A DNA stretch of 64,000 nucleotides from an uncultured Cycloclasticus sp. (GCA_913057515.1 CAJXOJ010000003.1:47084-111083); one strand, 5' to 3'; numbered from the stretch's first letter, positions 52,613 to 62,519 are shown. Made by a program: numbers and translations. Notes: generated from the letters alone by a model not told the origin.

Positions 52613-53831
52613 CAATAAAAAACAAGCGGTAGTGACAGATTATAATTTACCCGATGAACGTGGTCATTTTGGCCCATATGGTGGCCTGTTTGTTGGTGAA
52701 ACCTTAATGGAGTCGATTGATGAGCTGAATAAGGCGTACGCAAAATTTATCCGCGATCCCGATTTTCTTGCCGAATTAGATGCTGATCTACATGATTATG
52801 TAGGTCGCCCATCACCTATTTATTACGCCGAACGTTTAACTAAAGAAACGGGCGGCGCTCAAATCTACCTTAAACGAGAAGATTTAAACCACACTGGTGC
52901 GCATAAAATAAATAATACGATTGGCCAAGCGTTACTCGCCAAGCGTATGGGTAAAACCCGAATTATTGCAGAAACGGGAGCAGGCCAACACGGGGTAGCA
53001 ACGGCAACTGTTGCAGCAAGGCTTGGACTTGAATGTGTTATTTATATGGGCGCAGAAGATATACAGCGCCAATCGCCAAACGTCTACCGTATGAAGTTGT
53101 TAGGCGCTAAAGTTGTTGCGGTTACCTCTGGCTCGCAAACACTGAAGGATGCGCTAAACGAAGCACTTAGAGATTGGGTAACGAATATAGATAATACCTA
53201 TTATATTATTGGTACCGTCGCAGGTCCTCATCCGTATCCGGCAATGGTAAGGGATTTTCAAACCATTATTGGGCGTGAGTCTCGTGAACAGATGATGGCT
53301 AAAACAGGGCACTTGCCTGACGCTTTAGTGGCCTGTGTTGGTGGTGGTTCTAATGCAATAGGGCTTTTTCACCCCTTTATTGAAGACGAATCAGTGTCCA
53401 TTTATGGTGTAGAAGCTGCTGGTTTAGGGGTGGAAACAGGGCAACATTCGGCTCCTTTAAATGCCGGTAAACCAGGGGTTTTACATGGAAATAGAACCTA
53501 TTTAATGGCCGATGAAAATGGCGAAATTATAGAAACACATTCCATTTCTGCTGGGCTCGATTACCCCGGTGTTGGCCCCGAGCATGCGTGGTTGAAGGAT
53601 ATTGGCCGTGCTGAATATGTGAGTATTAAAGACGATGAAGCACTCGCCGCCTTCCATCAATTAACCCGAGTAGAAGGCATTATTCCGGCCTTAGAGTCCA
53701 GTCATGCCGTGGCTTATGCAATAAAGTTAGCGAAAACAATGAGTAAAGATCAAACCATTTTGGTGTGCCTATCAGGCCGAGGCGATAAAGACATTTTTAC
53801 CATTGCAGAACTAGAGGGAATTGAGCTATGA
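52599..53831 (+). CDS. trpB: Tryptophan synthase beta chain
   Basis: TrpB joins indole and serine to make tryptophan. The 410-aa PLP enzyme has [16 protein letters not shown], the PLP lysine in [26 protein letters not shown], the phosphate-binding [12 protein letters not shown] loop and CLSGRGDKD. The start is GTG at 52599 with GAGGT upstream. It shares four bases with trpA. Confidence 0.97.
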   Translation: MPTSDNKKQAVVTDYNLPDERGHFGPYGGLFVGETLMESIDELNKAYAKFIRDPDFLAELDADLHDYVGRPSPIYYAERLTKETGGAQIYLKREDLNHTGAHKINNTIGQALLAKRMGKTRIIAETGAGQHGVATATVAARLGLECVIYMGAEDIQRQSPNVYRMKLLGAKVVAVTSGSQTLKDALNEALRDWVTNIDNTYYIIGTVAGPHPYPAMVRDFQTIIGRESREQMMAKTGHLPDALVACVGGGSNAIGLFHPFIEDESVSIYGVEAAGLGVETGQHSAPLNAGKPGVLHGNRTYLMADENGEIIETHSISAGLDYPGVGPEHAWLKDIGRAEYVSIKDDEALAAFHQLTRVEGIIPALESSHAVAYAIKLAKTMSKDQTILVCLSGRGDKDIFTIAELEGIEL

Positions 53832-54640
53832 GTCGTTTAGATCAGTGCTTTAAAGCATTAAAAGATTCAAAACAAAAAGCCTTGGTTCCGTTTATTACAG
53901 CGGGAGACCCCAGCGCAGATTTTACCCTTAATTGCATGCATGAAATGGTGAAGGCAGGTGCCAGCATCATAGAGCTTGGAGTACCTTTTTCAGACCCGAT
54001 GGCGGATGGTCCTGTTATTCAACGCGCCAGTGAACGAGCATTAGCAAACAGAATGTCCTTGCGAGGCGTCATAGAAATTGTTCGCGCATTTAGGGAAACC
54101 GATCAAACCACGCCTGTTATTTTAATGGGCTATTTAAACCCTATTGAATTTATGGGTTATGAAACGTTTGCCAGCGCCGCCGCGGAAGCAGGCGTTGATG
54201 GTGTGTTAACCGTTGATATACCGCCTGAAGAAAGTGCCGATTTAATAGCCGCATATGATCAGCACGGTTTAGCACCAATTTTCTTATTATCTCCAACCAG
54301 TCATGAAAACCGTATTAAAAAGGTGTCTGCTGTAGCGAAAGGTTATATCTACTACGTGTCGCTAAAAGGTGTCACAGGGGCAGGGAACCTAGAGTTAGGT
54401 GAGATTGAAACAAAAATAAAAGAAATTAAGCAGCATACCTCTTTACCGATCGCGATTGGTTTTGGCGTTAAAAATGCCGACATTGCTGCGAATATTGCTA
54501 AAATAGGCGATGCAGTGGTTGTGGGCAGTGCCCTGATAAACTGCATTACAGATCACTTAGACAATCAAACTCAAGGGCAACAAGGGATTTCTAGTTTGTT
54601 AAGTGAAATGCGAACAGCGATGGATGCTGTCACACAATAA
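53828..54640 (+). CDS. trpA: Tryptophan synthase alpha chain
   Basis: TrpA cleaves indole-3-glycerol phosphate and channels indole to TrpB. The 270-aa barrel has [12 protein letters not shown] and the catalytic Glu in [18 protein letters not shown]. The catalytic Asp is in [14 protein letters not shown], and [12 protein letters not shown] and GFGVKN bind phosphate. The three genes trpFBA form the terminal steps of the pathway; trpEGDC are not in this window. Confidence 0.97.
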   Translation: MSRLDQCFKALKDSKQKALVPFITAGDPSADFTLNCMHEMVKAGASIIELGVPFSDPMADGPVIQRASERALANRMSLRGVIEIVRAFRETDQTTPVILMGYLNPIEFMGYETFASAAAEAGVDGVLTVDIPPEESADLIAAYDQHGLAPIFLLSPTSHENRIKKVSAVAKGYIYYVSLKGVTGAGNLELGEIETKIKEIKQHTSLPIAIGFGVKNADIAANIAKIGDAVVVGSALINCITDHLDNQTQGQQGISSLLSEMRTAMDAVTQ

Positions 54641-54657
54641 TAAAATTTAGGTGATTT

Positions 54658-55578
54658 ATGAGCTGGTTTGAAAAATTAATACCGTCTGGCATACAACTCA
54701 GTGGCAAGAAAAAAGGCTCTGTTCCAGAAGGTTTATGGTGTAAATGTAATAATTGCCAAAGCGTTCTTTATAAAACAGATTTAGAAAGCAATTTATATGT
54801 GTGCCCTAAGTGTGACCATCACGAGCGCTTAAGTGGGCGAGCTCGGTTAGATTCATTTTTAGATGAGGCCGGTAGAGAAGAAATTGGTCAAGAAGTTAGA
54901 TCATTAGACCCGCTTAAATTTAAAGACAGTAAAAAATATAAAGATCGTCATGCTTCTGCTGTTAAAGCCACCGGCGAAACCGACGCGTTGATTGTTATGA
55001 AAGGCAAGGTGCTTGAAATGGAACTTGTGGCCGCTGCGTTTGATTTCTCATTTATGGGCGGCTCTATGGGTTCGGTTGTTGGTGAGCGATTTGTGCGTGC
55101 GGTTAACCAATCAATAGAATCAAATATTCCATTGGTCTGTTTTTCTGCCAGTGGAGGTGCGCGGATGCAAGAGTCTTTGTTTTCACTATTTCAAATGGCA
55201 AAAACAAGCGCGGCATTGGCACAATTAGCGGATAAAAAAATCCCCTTTATCTCCGTGCTAACAGACCCTACCATGGGCGGCGTATCAGCCAGTTTAGCGA
55301 TGCTTGGTGATGTGCACATTGCAGAGCCTAATGCCTTGGTTGGTTTTGCTGGTCAGCGGGTGATAGAGCAAACAGTGAGCGAAAAGTTACCCGAAGGATT
55401 TCAGCGTAGTGAGTTTTTGCTAGAACACGGCGCAATAGACATGATTGTTGACCGTAGAGAATTGCGTAAAACGATCACCGAAATCCTTTCTTTATTACAT
55501 GCAGGCCATCATGTACTAGAAAGTGTAGAGATACCCGTTGCTGAATTAGTATCAGACGATACTGAAGAGCAGCCATAA
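54658..55578 (+). CDS. accD: Acetyl-CoA carboxylase carboxyltransferase beta subunit
   Basis: AccD is the partner of AccA (5454-6413). The 306-aa product has the N-terminal zinc ribbon with CKCNNC (about residues 28-33) and CPKC. The crotonase-like domain shows [21 protein letters not shown] and [17 protein letters not shown]. The trpFBA-accD-folC order is widespread in beta/gammaproteobacteria. Confidence 0.97.
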   Translation: MSWFEKLIPSGIQLSGKKKGSVPEGLWCKCNNCQSVLYKTDLESNLYVCPKCDHHERLSGRARLDSFLDEAGREEIGQEVRSLDPLKFKDSKKYKDRHASAVKATGETDALIVMKGKVLEMELVAAAFDFSFMGGSMGSVVGERFVRAVNQSIESNIPLVCFSASGGARMQESLFSLFQMAKTSAALAQLADKKIPFISVLTDPTMGGVSASLAMLGDVHIAEPNALVGFAGQRVIEQTVSEKLPEGFQRSEFLLEHGAIDMIVDRRELRKTITEILSLLHAGHHVLESVEIPVAELVSDDTEEQP

Positions 55579-55586
55579 GCACTGGA

Positions 55587-56861
55587 GTGGTGTCAGGGCT
55601 GTCGGAGACATCTTTACTAGATGATTGGCTAACATGGCAGGAGCAATGCCATGTTAAAGAAATTGATCTTGGATTAACGCGGGTTGCCAGTGTTTATAAA
55701 ACATTAAGCCTGCCATCGTCTCATTCTGCCTATACCATTACCGTGGCTGGCACGAATGGAAAAGGCTCTAGCGTTGCCATGCTGGAAGCAATTTTTATTG
55801 CAGCAGGGTATCAAGTCGGTGTTTACAGTACACCGCATTTAAAACGCTATAATGAACGCATTAGAATTAATGGGAAGCCCGTAGCGGATGCCTTACTCAC
55901 GCGCTCTTTTGCTAAAATAGACGCAGCAAGGCAAGCCACCAGCTTAAGCTATTTTGAGTTTGGTACACTGGCTGCGCTAGATATTTTTGAAGACCAAAAA
56001 GTAGCTATCCAAATTCTTGAAGTGGGTTTAGGCGGGCGTTTAGATGCCGTTAATATAGTCGATGCAGATGCGGCGCTAATTACCAGTATTTCTGTTGATC
56101 ATATTGATTGGTTAGGCGATGATCGTAGTCAAATTGCGTTAGAAAAAGCCGGTGTGTTGCGGGCTAATCAAATGGCTGTTTGTGGTGATGCAACGGTTCC
56201 TTCTAGTTTGCTTGAGTATGCAAAAAAACTAGGCACACAGCTAACCCTAGCAGCAAAAGACTTTAACGTTCAGGTTGAACATAATCGCTGGTGCTTATTA
56301 GCCAAGCATTCACTGGCCGGCTATTATCCATTACCGGCTTTACAGGGTGATCACCAAATACAAAATGCCAGTGCAGTTGTTAGTTTGTTAGCAAATATTC
56401 AAACAGAAGTGCCGGTTAACAGAAGCAGTATAGAGCTTGGCCTTCAGCAGGCGTCGTTATTGGGCCGCTTGCAAAAAATTAGATCAACACCCGATATTTT
56501 TTTAGATGTAGCCCACAATGCCGAATCTGCCAACGTGCTGGCGCAATTTATTAAAACTAAACAAGTTAATGGGCAAGTGCATGCTGTTTTTTCAATTCTT
56601 GCCGACAAGCAACTAGACGAGGTGGTTAAACCGTTTATTGGTCTTATAGATCAATGGCATATTGCGCCACTGGAGTCAGCGCGATCTTTGCCGGTATTGG
56701 ATTTACACCGATACTTAACGGTTGAGTGCTCACAACAATGCTTAAAACATGATTCAATTCAGTTGGCTTTGCAGGAAGTAAAGCGCACGATTAACAGCAA
56801 TGATTTAGTTATATGTTTCGGCTCTTTTTATGTGGTAGAAGCTTGTTTAGAAGCGTTATAA
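55587..56861 (+). CDS. folC: Dihydrofolate synthase / folylpolyglutamate synthase
   Basis: FolC adds glutamate to dihydropteroate and extends folate polyglutamates. The 424-aa protein has the P-loop TVAGTNGKGSSVAMLE (about residues 51-66) and the GVYSTPHLKRYNERI segment. FEFGTLAAL, ILEVGLGGRLDAVN and ITSISVDHIDWLGDD follow, then DVAHN in the C-terminal domain. The start is GTG at 55587 or 55590; the GGAG at 55584 is unusually close, so the exact start is unsure. Confidence 0.94.
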   Translation: MVSGLSETSLLDDWLTWQEQCHVKEIDLGLTRVASVYKTLSLPSSHSAYTITVAGTNGKGSSVAMLEAIFIAAGYQVGVYSTPHLKRYNERIRINGKPVADALLTRSFAKIDAARQATSLSYFEFGTLAALDIFEDQKVAIQILEVGLGGRLDAVNIVDADAALITSISVDHIDWLGDDRSQIALEKAGVLRANQMAVCGDATVPSSLLEYAKKLGTQLTLAAKDFNVQVEHNRWCLLAKHSLAGYYPLPALQGDHQIQNASAVVSLLANIQTEVPVNRSSIELGLQQASLLGRLQKIRSTPDIFLDVAHNAESANVLAQFIKTKQVNGQVHAVFSILADKQLDEVVKPFIGLIDQWHIAPLESARSLPVLDLHRYLTVECSQQCLKHDSIQLALQEVKRTINSNDLVICFGSFYVVEACLEAL

Positions 56862-56900
56862 TGCGCTCAAATATTCCTCAATAACAGTCTGTTAATTCTT

Positions 56901-57431
56901 ATGGAACAACCTTTAAAACAACGTTTAATTGGCGCCATCATTCTTATTTCACTGGTTGTTATTTTTCTACCGATGCTGATCGGGCAAAAGCCAAGCAATA
57001 CAGATATCATTACCATCGATATTCCAGAGGCGCCAAAAGAGCCAGCGCAAGACGCTAATATTTTAACCTTGCCAGAACAAAAAGAAGACAGCTTAGCAAC
57101 GGTTTCAATCTCTAAAGAGTCCGGTATTAAAATTGCCAAGGTATCAAAACCAAGTATTCCTAAACCGCCTAAGGTAAAAACAGTAGAAGGACTTTCTGCC
57201 TGGGTTGTTCAGGTAGGTAGTTTTTCTGATTCAAAAAATGCCAATGCCTTAGCCAGTAAACTAAAAGCAGCGGGGTTTACTGCGTTTGTTGAAGAGTCGT
57301 CTTCTAAAAAGGGTAATATTTTTCGTGTGAGAGTTGGCCCAGAACTAAGTAAAGAAAAAGCCGAGGCTATAAACAGCCGGCTTCAAAAAGAGCAGAGTCT
57401 TCCTAATACTATTGTTGTGCAATACCCATAG
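56901..57431 (+). CDS. dedD: SPOR-domain protein DedD-like
   Basis: The 176-aa protein has a short cytoplasmic N-terminus, one membrane helix (RLIGAIILISLVVIFLPML, about 7-26), a proline-rich periplasmic linker, and a C-terminal SPOR domain (WVVQVGSFSDSKNANALASKL...VRVGPELSKEKAEA, about 101-172). SPOR domains bind denuded glycan at the septum. folC-dedD-cvpA-purF is the E. coli order. Confidence 0.9.
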   Translation: MEQPLKQRLIGAIILISLVVIFLPMLIGQKPSNTDIITIDIPEAPKEPAQDANILTLPEQKEDSLATVSISKESGIKIAKVSKPSIPKPPKVKTVEGLSAWVVQVGSFSDSKNANALASKLKAAGFTAFVEESSSKKGNIFRVRVGPELSKEKAEAINSRLQKEQSLPNTIVVQYP

Positions 57432-57440
57432 GGTTGAACC

Positions 57441-57953
57441 GTGTCTACTAACGTTTTAAATACTTTTATTTGGGTTGATTATGTCATTATCGGCGTTATT
57501 TTTGTTTCTGCACTCATTGGTTTATTCCGAGGCTTAATTAAAGAAGCTTTTTCGCTGGGTACTTGGGTTATTTCAATCGGTGTTGGTATTAGGTTTTGTC
57601 AGCCGTTTTCAAGCTACCTTGTAGACTTCATAGACGTACCCTCAGTAAGAATCGCTGCGGCATTTATTATCTTACTGTTACTAACGTTAATATTAGGTTC
57701 AATGTTGTCCTATTTGATCAGTCAAATTGTGGATAAAACGGGCTTAACAGGTACCGATAGGTTTGCCGGTTTTTTGTTTGGTATTGCGCGTGGAATGGTG
57801 GTGATTGCCGTACTAATTTTATTAGCCGGTTTAACGCCCTTACCACAAGATCCATGGTGGGTTGAATCAACATTGATTGGTCCCTTCCAAGAATTTTCTA
57901 TTTGGTTACGAGAGCAAATACCCGAAGACGTTAGTGGGTATTTTTCATATTAG
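57441..57953 (+). CDS. cvpA: CvpA family membrane protein
   Basis: The 170-aa protein has four hydrophobic helices and the family start VDYVIIGVIFVSALIGLFRGLIKEAFSLGTW, of which GLFRGLIKEAFSL is characteristic. In E. coli CvpA was linked to colicin V production and to envelope stress resistance; its biochemical role is uncertain. The start is GTG. It precedes purF as in E. coli. Confidence 0.92.
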   Translation: MSTNVLNTFIWVDYVIIGVIFVSALIGLFRGLIKEAFSLGTWVISIGVGIRFCQPFSSYLVDFIDVPSVRIAAAFIILLLLTLILGSMLSYLISQIVDKTGLTGTDRFAGFLFGIARGMVVIAVLILLAGLTPLPQDPWWVESTLIGPFQEFSIWLREQIPEDVSGYFSY

Positions 57954-57977
57954 GTTTATAAAAAGGCAGAATTAAAT

Positions 57978-59486
57978 ATGTGTGGAATTGCGGGTATTGT
58001 TGCCCATCAGAATGTTAATCAAGAATTGTACGAAGCATTAACCGTGTTGCAACACCGTGGCCAAGATGCCGCTGGTATTGTCACGTGTCAAGGTAGTCAG
58101 CTGCATCTTCGAAAAGCTAACGGCCTAGTACGCGATGTTTTTAGAACCAGCCACATGCTAGAGCTAAAGGGGAATATGGGGATAGCCCATGTACGTTATC
58201 CGACAGCAGGGTGTTCAAGCTCAGCCGAAGCACAGCCTTTTTATGTGAATTCACCCTTTGGTATTACCTTGGCGCATAACGGCAATTTAACCAATGCAGC
58301 TGAACTAAAAAGACAGCTGTTTATTGAAGATCAGCGTCATATCAATACGAATTCAGATTCTGAAATTCTTTTGAATGTTTTTGCCCATGAGTTGCAAGCA
58401 TTAGGTAAATTAAAGCTTAATGAAAAAGACGTTTTTAAAGCCGTAGAAGCGGTGCATAAGCGTTGTGAAGGTGCTTATGCCGTTGTTGCAATGATTACTG
58501 GTTTTGGCGTTGTTGGCTTTCGCGACCCGAACGGAATTCGACCTATTTGTTTTGGCGTACGTGAAACAGATCAGGGCAGTGATTATATGATCGCTTCCGA
58601 ATCCGTTGCGTTAGACACCTTAGACTTTAAATTAATTCGCGATATTACTCCTGGCGAAGCCATCTTTATCAAAAAAGGTGGGGTTATACATACCAAACAG
58701 TGCGCCGAAAACCATCGTTTAACCCCGTGTATATTTGAATATGTCTACTTAGCGCGTCCCGATTCGATCTTAGATAACGTCTCAGTGTATAAATCACGCT
58801 TACGAATGGGTGAAAAATTAGCTGAAAAAATTATGCGAATTAGACCCGATCACGATATTGATGTGGTGATACCTATACCTGATACCAGTAGAACATCTGC
58901 CTTACAACTAGCGAATATGCTCGATGTGAAATTTAGAGAAGGGTTTATTAAAAACCGCTATATTGGCAGAACCTTTATTATGCCTGGTCAGCAAGAACGT
59001 AAAAACTCAGTCAGACGTAAACTTAATGCTATTGACCTAGAGTTTAAAGACAAAAATGTTCTTTTGGTGGACGACTCTATCGTTCGGGGCACAACATCTG
59101 GCCAAATTATTAAACTGGCAAGGGAAGCTGGTGCAAAAAATGTTTATTTTGCCTCCGCCGCACCGGCAGTACGTTACCCCAATGTATACGGTATTGATAT
59201 GCCAGCGGTAGATGAGTTAGTAGCCCATGACAGAACCACCGAAGAAGTAGAGCAAGCGATAGGTGCAGATTGGTTAATTTACCAAGAACTTGACGATCTT
59301 TTCGAATCGGTTAGAAAGCGCAATCCAGACATTGTTGACTTTGATGCTGCTTGTTTTAATCAAAAATATGTCACCGGCACAGTGAGTGATGAATACCTTA
59401 AAGAGCAGGGCTTAAACCGCTCAGATGATCAAAAAAGCATGAATGATTTAGACCCAACCGTCATTGAATTACATAATGCTCATTAA
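57978..59486 (+). CDS. purF: Amidophosphoribosyltransferase
   Basis: PurF makes phosphoribosylamine from PRPP and glutamine, the first step of purine synthesis. The 502-aa protein starts [10 protein letters not shown] with the N-terminal nucleophile cysteine exposed after Met removal. The glutaminase domain has [11 protein letters not shown] and LAHNGNLTN. The phosphoribosyltransferase domain has the PRPP loop [23 protein letters not shown] lies upstream of the ATG. Confidence 0.97.
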   Translation: MCGIAGIVAHQNVNQELYEALTVLQHRGQDAAGIVTCQGSQLHLRKANGLVRDVFRTSHMLELKGNMGIAHVRYPTAGCSSSAEAQPFYVNSPFGITLAHNGNLTNAAELKRQLFIEDQRHINTNSDSEILLNVFAHELQALGKLKLNEKDVFKAVEAVHKRCEGAYAVVAMITGFGVVGFRDPNGIRPICFGVRETDQGSDYMIASESVALDTLDFKLIRDITPGEAIFIKKGGVIHTKQCAENHRLTPCIFEYVYLARPDSILDNVSVYKSRLRMGEKLAEKIMRIRPDHDIDVVIPIPDTSRTSALQLANMLDVKFREGFIKNRYIGRTFIMPGQQERKNSVRRKLNAIDLEFKDKNVLLVDDSIVRGTTSGQIIKLAREAGAKNVYFASAAPAVRYPNVYGIDMPAVDELVAHDRTTEEVEQAIGADWLIYQELDDLFESVRKRNPDIVDFDAACFNQKYVTGTVSDEYLKEQGLNRSDDQKSMNDLDPTVIELHNAH

Positions 59487-59503
59487 CTTTAAAAGGCTCG
59501 CAA

Positions 59504-60694
59504 ATGTCAGATAACGATTGGCAACATTACTCCATAGAAACGCAAGGTATAAGAGCTGGCCAACATAGAACGCCAGAAAATGAGCATAGCGATGCAATTT
59601 TTCCAACCTCAAGCTATGTGTTTGAAAGTGCTCAAGAGGCCTTCGAGCGTTTCTCAGGCAAGTCCGAGGGTAATATTTATTCACGTTTTACCAACCCAAC
59701 CGTTAGGGCATTTGAACAACGCCTAGCCATAATGGAAGGTGCCGAGCGGGCCATGGCTACTTCATCTGGTATGGCTGCTATTAATGTAGTTTGCCTAGGC
59801 CTTTTAAATGCGGGTGATCATGTGGTTTGTTCGCGCAGTGTGTTTGGTAATACCGCGTTGATGTTCAAAAACATCATGCAAAAATTTGCTGTAGAAACCA
59901 CCTTTGTTGACCTAGACGATATTAACGCATGGGCGGCAGCCACTAAAGCCAATACAAGGTTATTTTTTTTAGAAACACCCTCTAACCCATTGGGTAACGT
60001 GGCTGATATAAAAAAATTGGCCAAATTAGCTCACGCAAACGATGCCCTAGTAGTGGTGGATAATGTCTATTGCACACCCGCCTTACAAAAACCACTCAGC
60101 TTAGGTGCCGATTTGGTTGTTCATTCAGCCACTAAATATATAGATGGCCAAGGCCGTTGTGTTGGCGGGGCAGTTGTTGGCAATAACGCACTCATAGAAG
60201 AAAAAATATACCCCATCTTACGCACCGCAGGCCACACCATGAGTCCATTCAATGCATGGGTGTTTCATAAAGGCTTAGAAACCTTATCACTGCGGATGGA
60301 AAAACATTGCGCCAATGCGCTGATTGTTGCGCAATGGTTAGAACAACAAGCCAATGTACAAAAAGTATATTACACAGGGCTAGCCAACCATCCCCAGCAC
60401 GAACTTGCCAAACAACAACAGACAGGTTTTGGCGGCATCGTCAGCTTTGAAGTAAAAGGTGGTAAAGAAAACGCTTGGAAAGTCATCGATGCCACACAAA
60501 TGATTTCCATCACCGCTAACTTAGGCGATGTTAAAAGCATGATTACCCACCCATCAACCACTACGCATGGGCGACTAAGCGAAGAGGAACGAAACAAAGC
60601 AGGCATTACCGATTCCCTAGTACGCTTAGGGGTCGGTTTGGAAAATGTTGACGATATAACGGCCGATTTACATAGAGGCTTATCATCGCTTTAA
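59504..60694 (+). CDS. metZ: O-succinylhomoserine sulfhydrylase MetZ
   Basis: MetZ makes homocysteine directly from O-succinylhomoserine and sulfide. The 396-aa Cys/Met-metabolism PLP enzyme has FPTSSYVFESAQEA, YSRFTNPTVRAFEQRLA, SSGMAAI, ETPSNPLG, VDNVYCTPALQKPL and the PLP lysine in VHSATKYIDGQGR. A location directly after purF is typical of Pseudomonas metZ. It is the last housekeeping gene before the integron cassette array, whose cassettes lie in the same direction. Confidence 0.92.
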   Translation: MSDNDWQHYSIETQGIRAGQHRTPENEHSDAIFPTSSYVFESAQEAFERFSGKSEGNIYSRFTNPTVRAFEQRLAIMEGAERAMATSSGMAAINVVCLGLLNAGDHVVCSRSVFGNTALMFKNIMQKFAVETTFVDLDDINAWAAATKANTRLFFLETPSNPLGNVADIKKLAKLAHANDALVVVDNVYCTPALQKPLSLGADLVVHSATKYIDGQGRCVGGAVVGNNALIEEKIYPILRTAGHTMSPFNAWVFHKGLETLSLRMEKHCANALIVAQWLEQQANVQKVYYTGLANHPQHELAKQQQTGFGGIVSFEVKGGKENAWKVIDATQMISITANLGDVKSMITHPSTTTHGRLSEEERNKAGITDSLVRLGVGLENVDDITADLHRGLSSL

Positions 60695-60696
60695 TA

Positions 60697-60732
60697 TTCC
60701 ATGTTTGCTATTTAATATGAAAATACATGGAA
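60697..60732 (+). repeat. Perfect 8-bp inverted repeat after metZ
   Basis: TTCCATGT at 60697-60704 and ACATGGAA at 60725-60732 are exact reverse complements with a 20-base AT-rich spacer, three bases after the metZ stop. No T-run follows. It may be a weak transcript-end structure or a protein site. Confidence 0.4.
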
Positions 60733-60760
60733 AACCTATCCATCTATATACAACTAATAC

Positions 60761-60796
60761 GTGGATAATGAGTTCCGCTTATTAACACTGTTAGCC
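60761..60796 (+). other. Integron junction, attI-like site at left end of cassette array
   Basis: The crossover box GTTAGCC at 60790-60796 starts cassette 1. Immediately to its left is TATTAAC, then a 3-base spacer ACT, then GTTAGCC. This is the same geometry as the core of attI1 (CTAAAAC-AAA-GTTAG). An imperfect hairpin (GTGGATAATGAG with CTTATTAACAC) covers 60761-60788. No attC-type R'' partner is seen within 120 bp to the left, so attI or a decayed attC is more likely than an intact attC. Confidence 0.5.
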
Positions 60797-60812
60797 AATA
60801 AAGGAACTATCA

Positions 60813-61430
60813 ATGCATGATTATTCAATAGATAAACATCCGAAAGAGAAAGTTCTTTTTATTCTTGCTCTTATTGCAATTACTACAGCTCCGCTATTAC
60901 AAGATGTAGCTGATATTATTGTCGCCTATTTAGAAGTTAATGCTGGCTGGAGTTCTGCTCCAGTTGTTGCTGTACCTGTGTTTGGAATATTTGCAGGTTT
61001 ATATTTTCTATTTAATAAATATTTGTGGAAGATAAACTGGCTTAGAAAGGTTCTTTTGGTTCCTGATCTAAATGGAACTTGGGAGTGTAAAGGCCATACA
61101 ATATTAAAAAATGGAGAGCCTGCTAATTACGACTGGGTGTCAACGATATCTATATCTCAATCGTGGTCAAAAATATTAATTCATTCAAAAACGTCGCAAT
61201 CTGAGTCAAAAAGCATATCAGCAAGCATTTATCATGAAGATGGTATTGGATATAGATTACTGTATCAATACAATAATAAACCTAATGCAGACGAGCTTGA
61301 TTTAAAGAATCACTCTGGCTCTAGTGAGTTGCTATTTGCTGAAGATACTTCATCAGCATCAGGTTCATATTACACAGACAGACACCGCACTACGGTAGGG
61401 ACTATGGAACTTAATAAGGAGAAACAGTAA
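60813..61430 (+). CDS. Two-transmembrane beta-rich effector, Cap15-like
   Basis: The 205-aa protein has two hydrophobic segments (about 13-40 and 48-71). From about residue 84 a soluble beta-strand-rich domain begins VPDLNGTWECKGHT and continues with alternating short strands (STISISQSWSKILIHS, SISASIYH). This is the architecture of Cap15 (SMODS-associated 2TM beta effector), a CBASS effector in which a beta-barrel binds the cyclic nucleotide and the helices damage the inner membrane. It overlaps the CD-NTase gene by one base. AAGGAA (60801-60806) is a good Shine-Dalgarno. The function is inferred from architecture and partner; individual homology was not tested. Confidence 0.72.
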   Translation: MHDYSIDKHPKEKVLFILALIAITTAPLLQDVADIIVAYLEVNAGWSSAPVVAVPVFGIFAGLYFLFNKYLWKINWLRKVLLVPDLNGTWECKGHTILKNGEPANYDWVSTISISQSWSKILIHSKTSQSESKSISASIYHEDGIGYRLLYQYNNKPNADELDLKNHSGSSELLFAEDTSSASGSYYTDRHRTTVGTMELNKEKQ

Positions 61431-62443
61431 TGCCTCGATTAGATAGGCTTAATCAACGCAGACTAGATGTAGACATTGTAGAAGCCAAACTTTTAAATGA
61501 AACATATCGCAATATTTCCCAATCTGATTCTGTTAAGTATGTCATAGGGGCAATGCAGCCAATTGACCCAGAGTACACGAAGAATACGTATGCCCAAGGA
61601 GAGCGTATCCGTAATCAATTAGAAAATAGACTTACAGAAAAGTGTGAATATAAATATCAAGGCTCTGTAACTAATGACACTCATATAAAAGCAAAGAGTG
61701 ATATTGATCTATTAGTTTTAATTGATAAGTTTTTTTCGCTAGAGAAGCCTCAAGAACCAGTATCTCCATATAAAGGTGATCCTTTACAAGACTTATTAGA
61801 TCTGAGGAAAGAATCGGAATATTCCCTCGAATTAGCATTTCCACAAGCAACTATTGATAAAAATGGAAGTAAGTCTATTTCAATTGAGGGTGGCTCATTA
61901 ACAAGAAAAGTAGATGTTGTGCCGTCTAACTGGTACAACACGAATAAATACGTTGAGACCAATAATGATATATATCGTGGAGTTAAAATACTCGACAAGT
62001 CAGTTCCTTGCAGGTTGGCTAATACTCCATTTCTTCACAATGCATGGATAGAACACAAAGATAACAAAACTAATGGTGGGCTGCGCAAAGCATGTAGGCT
62101 TATGAAGTCATTAAAATATGATACCGAAAATATTGATTTATCAAGTTATGACATTGTGTCGATTGCCTTCAATATATCAGAGGAAAAACTAAGCCATCCC
62201 AGGGGCAGCGAACTATTACTTTTGGGTTCTTGTTTAGATTATTGCCACGAACTTCAATCGAATAAATTCCTGCGTGAATCAATTGATGTTCCTGATGAGC
62301 ACAGAAAGGTTTTTACTGAAGGGCATGCGACACTAGCAGGCCTCAATCAGTTAACAGCTGAACTAGAACAACTAGCAAATGATGTGTTGCGTGAAAATCA
62401 TCGTTCCTTCCAAAGGCTTGAAGAGGCTCGTGTTGAATATTGA
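61430..62443 (+). CDS. CD-NTase (cGAS/DncV-like nucleotidyltransferase)
   Basis: The 337-aa protein has the cyclase active-site pattern: GS at 78-79 (YQGSVTNDT), DxD at 91-93 (KAKSDIDLLV) and a third Asp at 162 (TRKVDVVPSNW). A helical C-terminal half follows (about 190-337). CD-NTases make cyclic di- or trinucleotides after phage infection and activate a co-encoded effector. The translation start is in a TAATG overlap with the effector stop, with AAGGAG upstream, so the two proteins are coupled. No Cap2/Cap3 or HORMA/TRIP13 genes are present, which fits type I CBASS. The clade and product nucleotide cannot be told from sequence by eye. Confidence 0.85.
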   Translation: MPRLDRLNQRRLDVDIVEAKLLNETYRNISQSDSVKYVIGAMQPIDPEYTKNTYAQGERIRNQLENRLTEKCEYKYQGSVTNDTHIKAKSDIDLLVLIDKFFSLEKPQEPVSPYKGDPLQDLLDLRKESEYSLELAFPQATIDKNGSKSISIEGGSLTRKVDVVPSNWYNTNKYVETNNDIYRGVKILDKSVPCRLANTPFLHNAWIEHKDNKTNGGLRKACRLMKSLKYDTENIDLSSYDIVSIAFNISEEKLSHPRGSELLLLGSCLDYCHELQSNKFLRESIDVPDEHRKVFTEGHATLAGLNQLTAELEQLANDVLRENHRSFQRLEEARVEY

Positions 62444-62453
62444 GATTAAAAAT

Positions 62454-62519
62454 GGCTAACAATCAGCTCCACAGGATTCGCTCCCTTCGGTCGCTCTCCT
62501 GTGAGCTCGGGCGTTAGAT
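62454..62519 (+). repeat. attC site of cassette 1 (66 bp)
   Basis: R'' is GGCTAAC (62454-62460) and R' is GTTAGAT (62513-62519). The L''/L' arms GCTCCACAGGA and TCCTGTGAGC are complementary except for one extra-helical base, the usual strand-marking bulge. The loop contains CGCTCCCTTCGGTCGC, also found in the next attC. R'' pairs better with the cassette's own 5' end than with the R' beside it, as expected. Confidence 0.92.

Larger units (their letters stand above)
60791..62513 (+). mobile_element. Integron gene cassette 1 (CBASS-like operon)
   Basis: The cassette starts just after the G of GTTAGCCA (60790) and ends at the G of GTTAGATG (62513). Its 5' GTTAGCCA is the exact complement of TGGCTAAC at the start of its own attC (62453-62460), as expected for a cassette whose attC R' box is reconstituted on circularisation. 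It holds two adjacent genes and no visible promoter: only 22 bp separate the boundary from the first ATG. Confidence 0.88.

Noticed and set aside
60697..60732. metZ intrinsic terminator
   Set aside because: The 8-bp inverted repeat has a long AT loop and no T-tract, so it does not meet the criteria for a rho-independent terminator.
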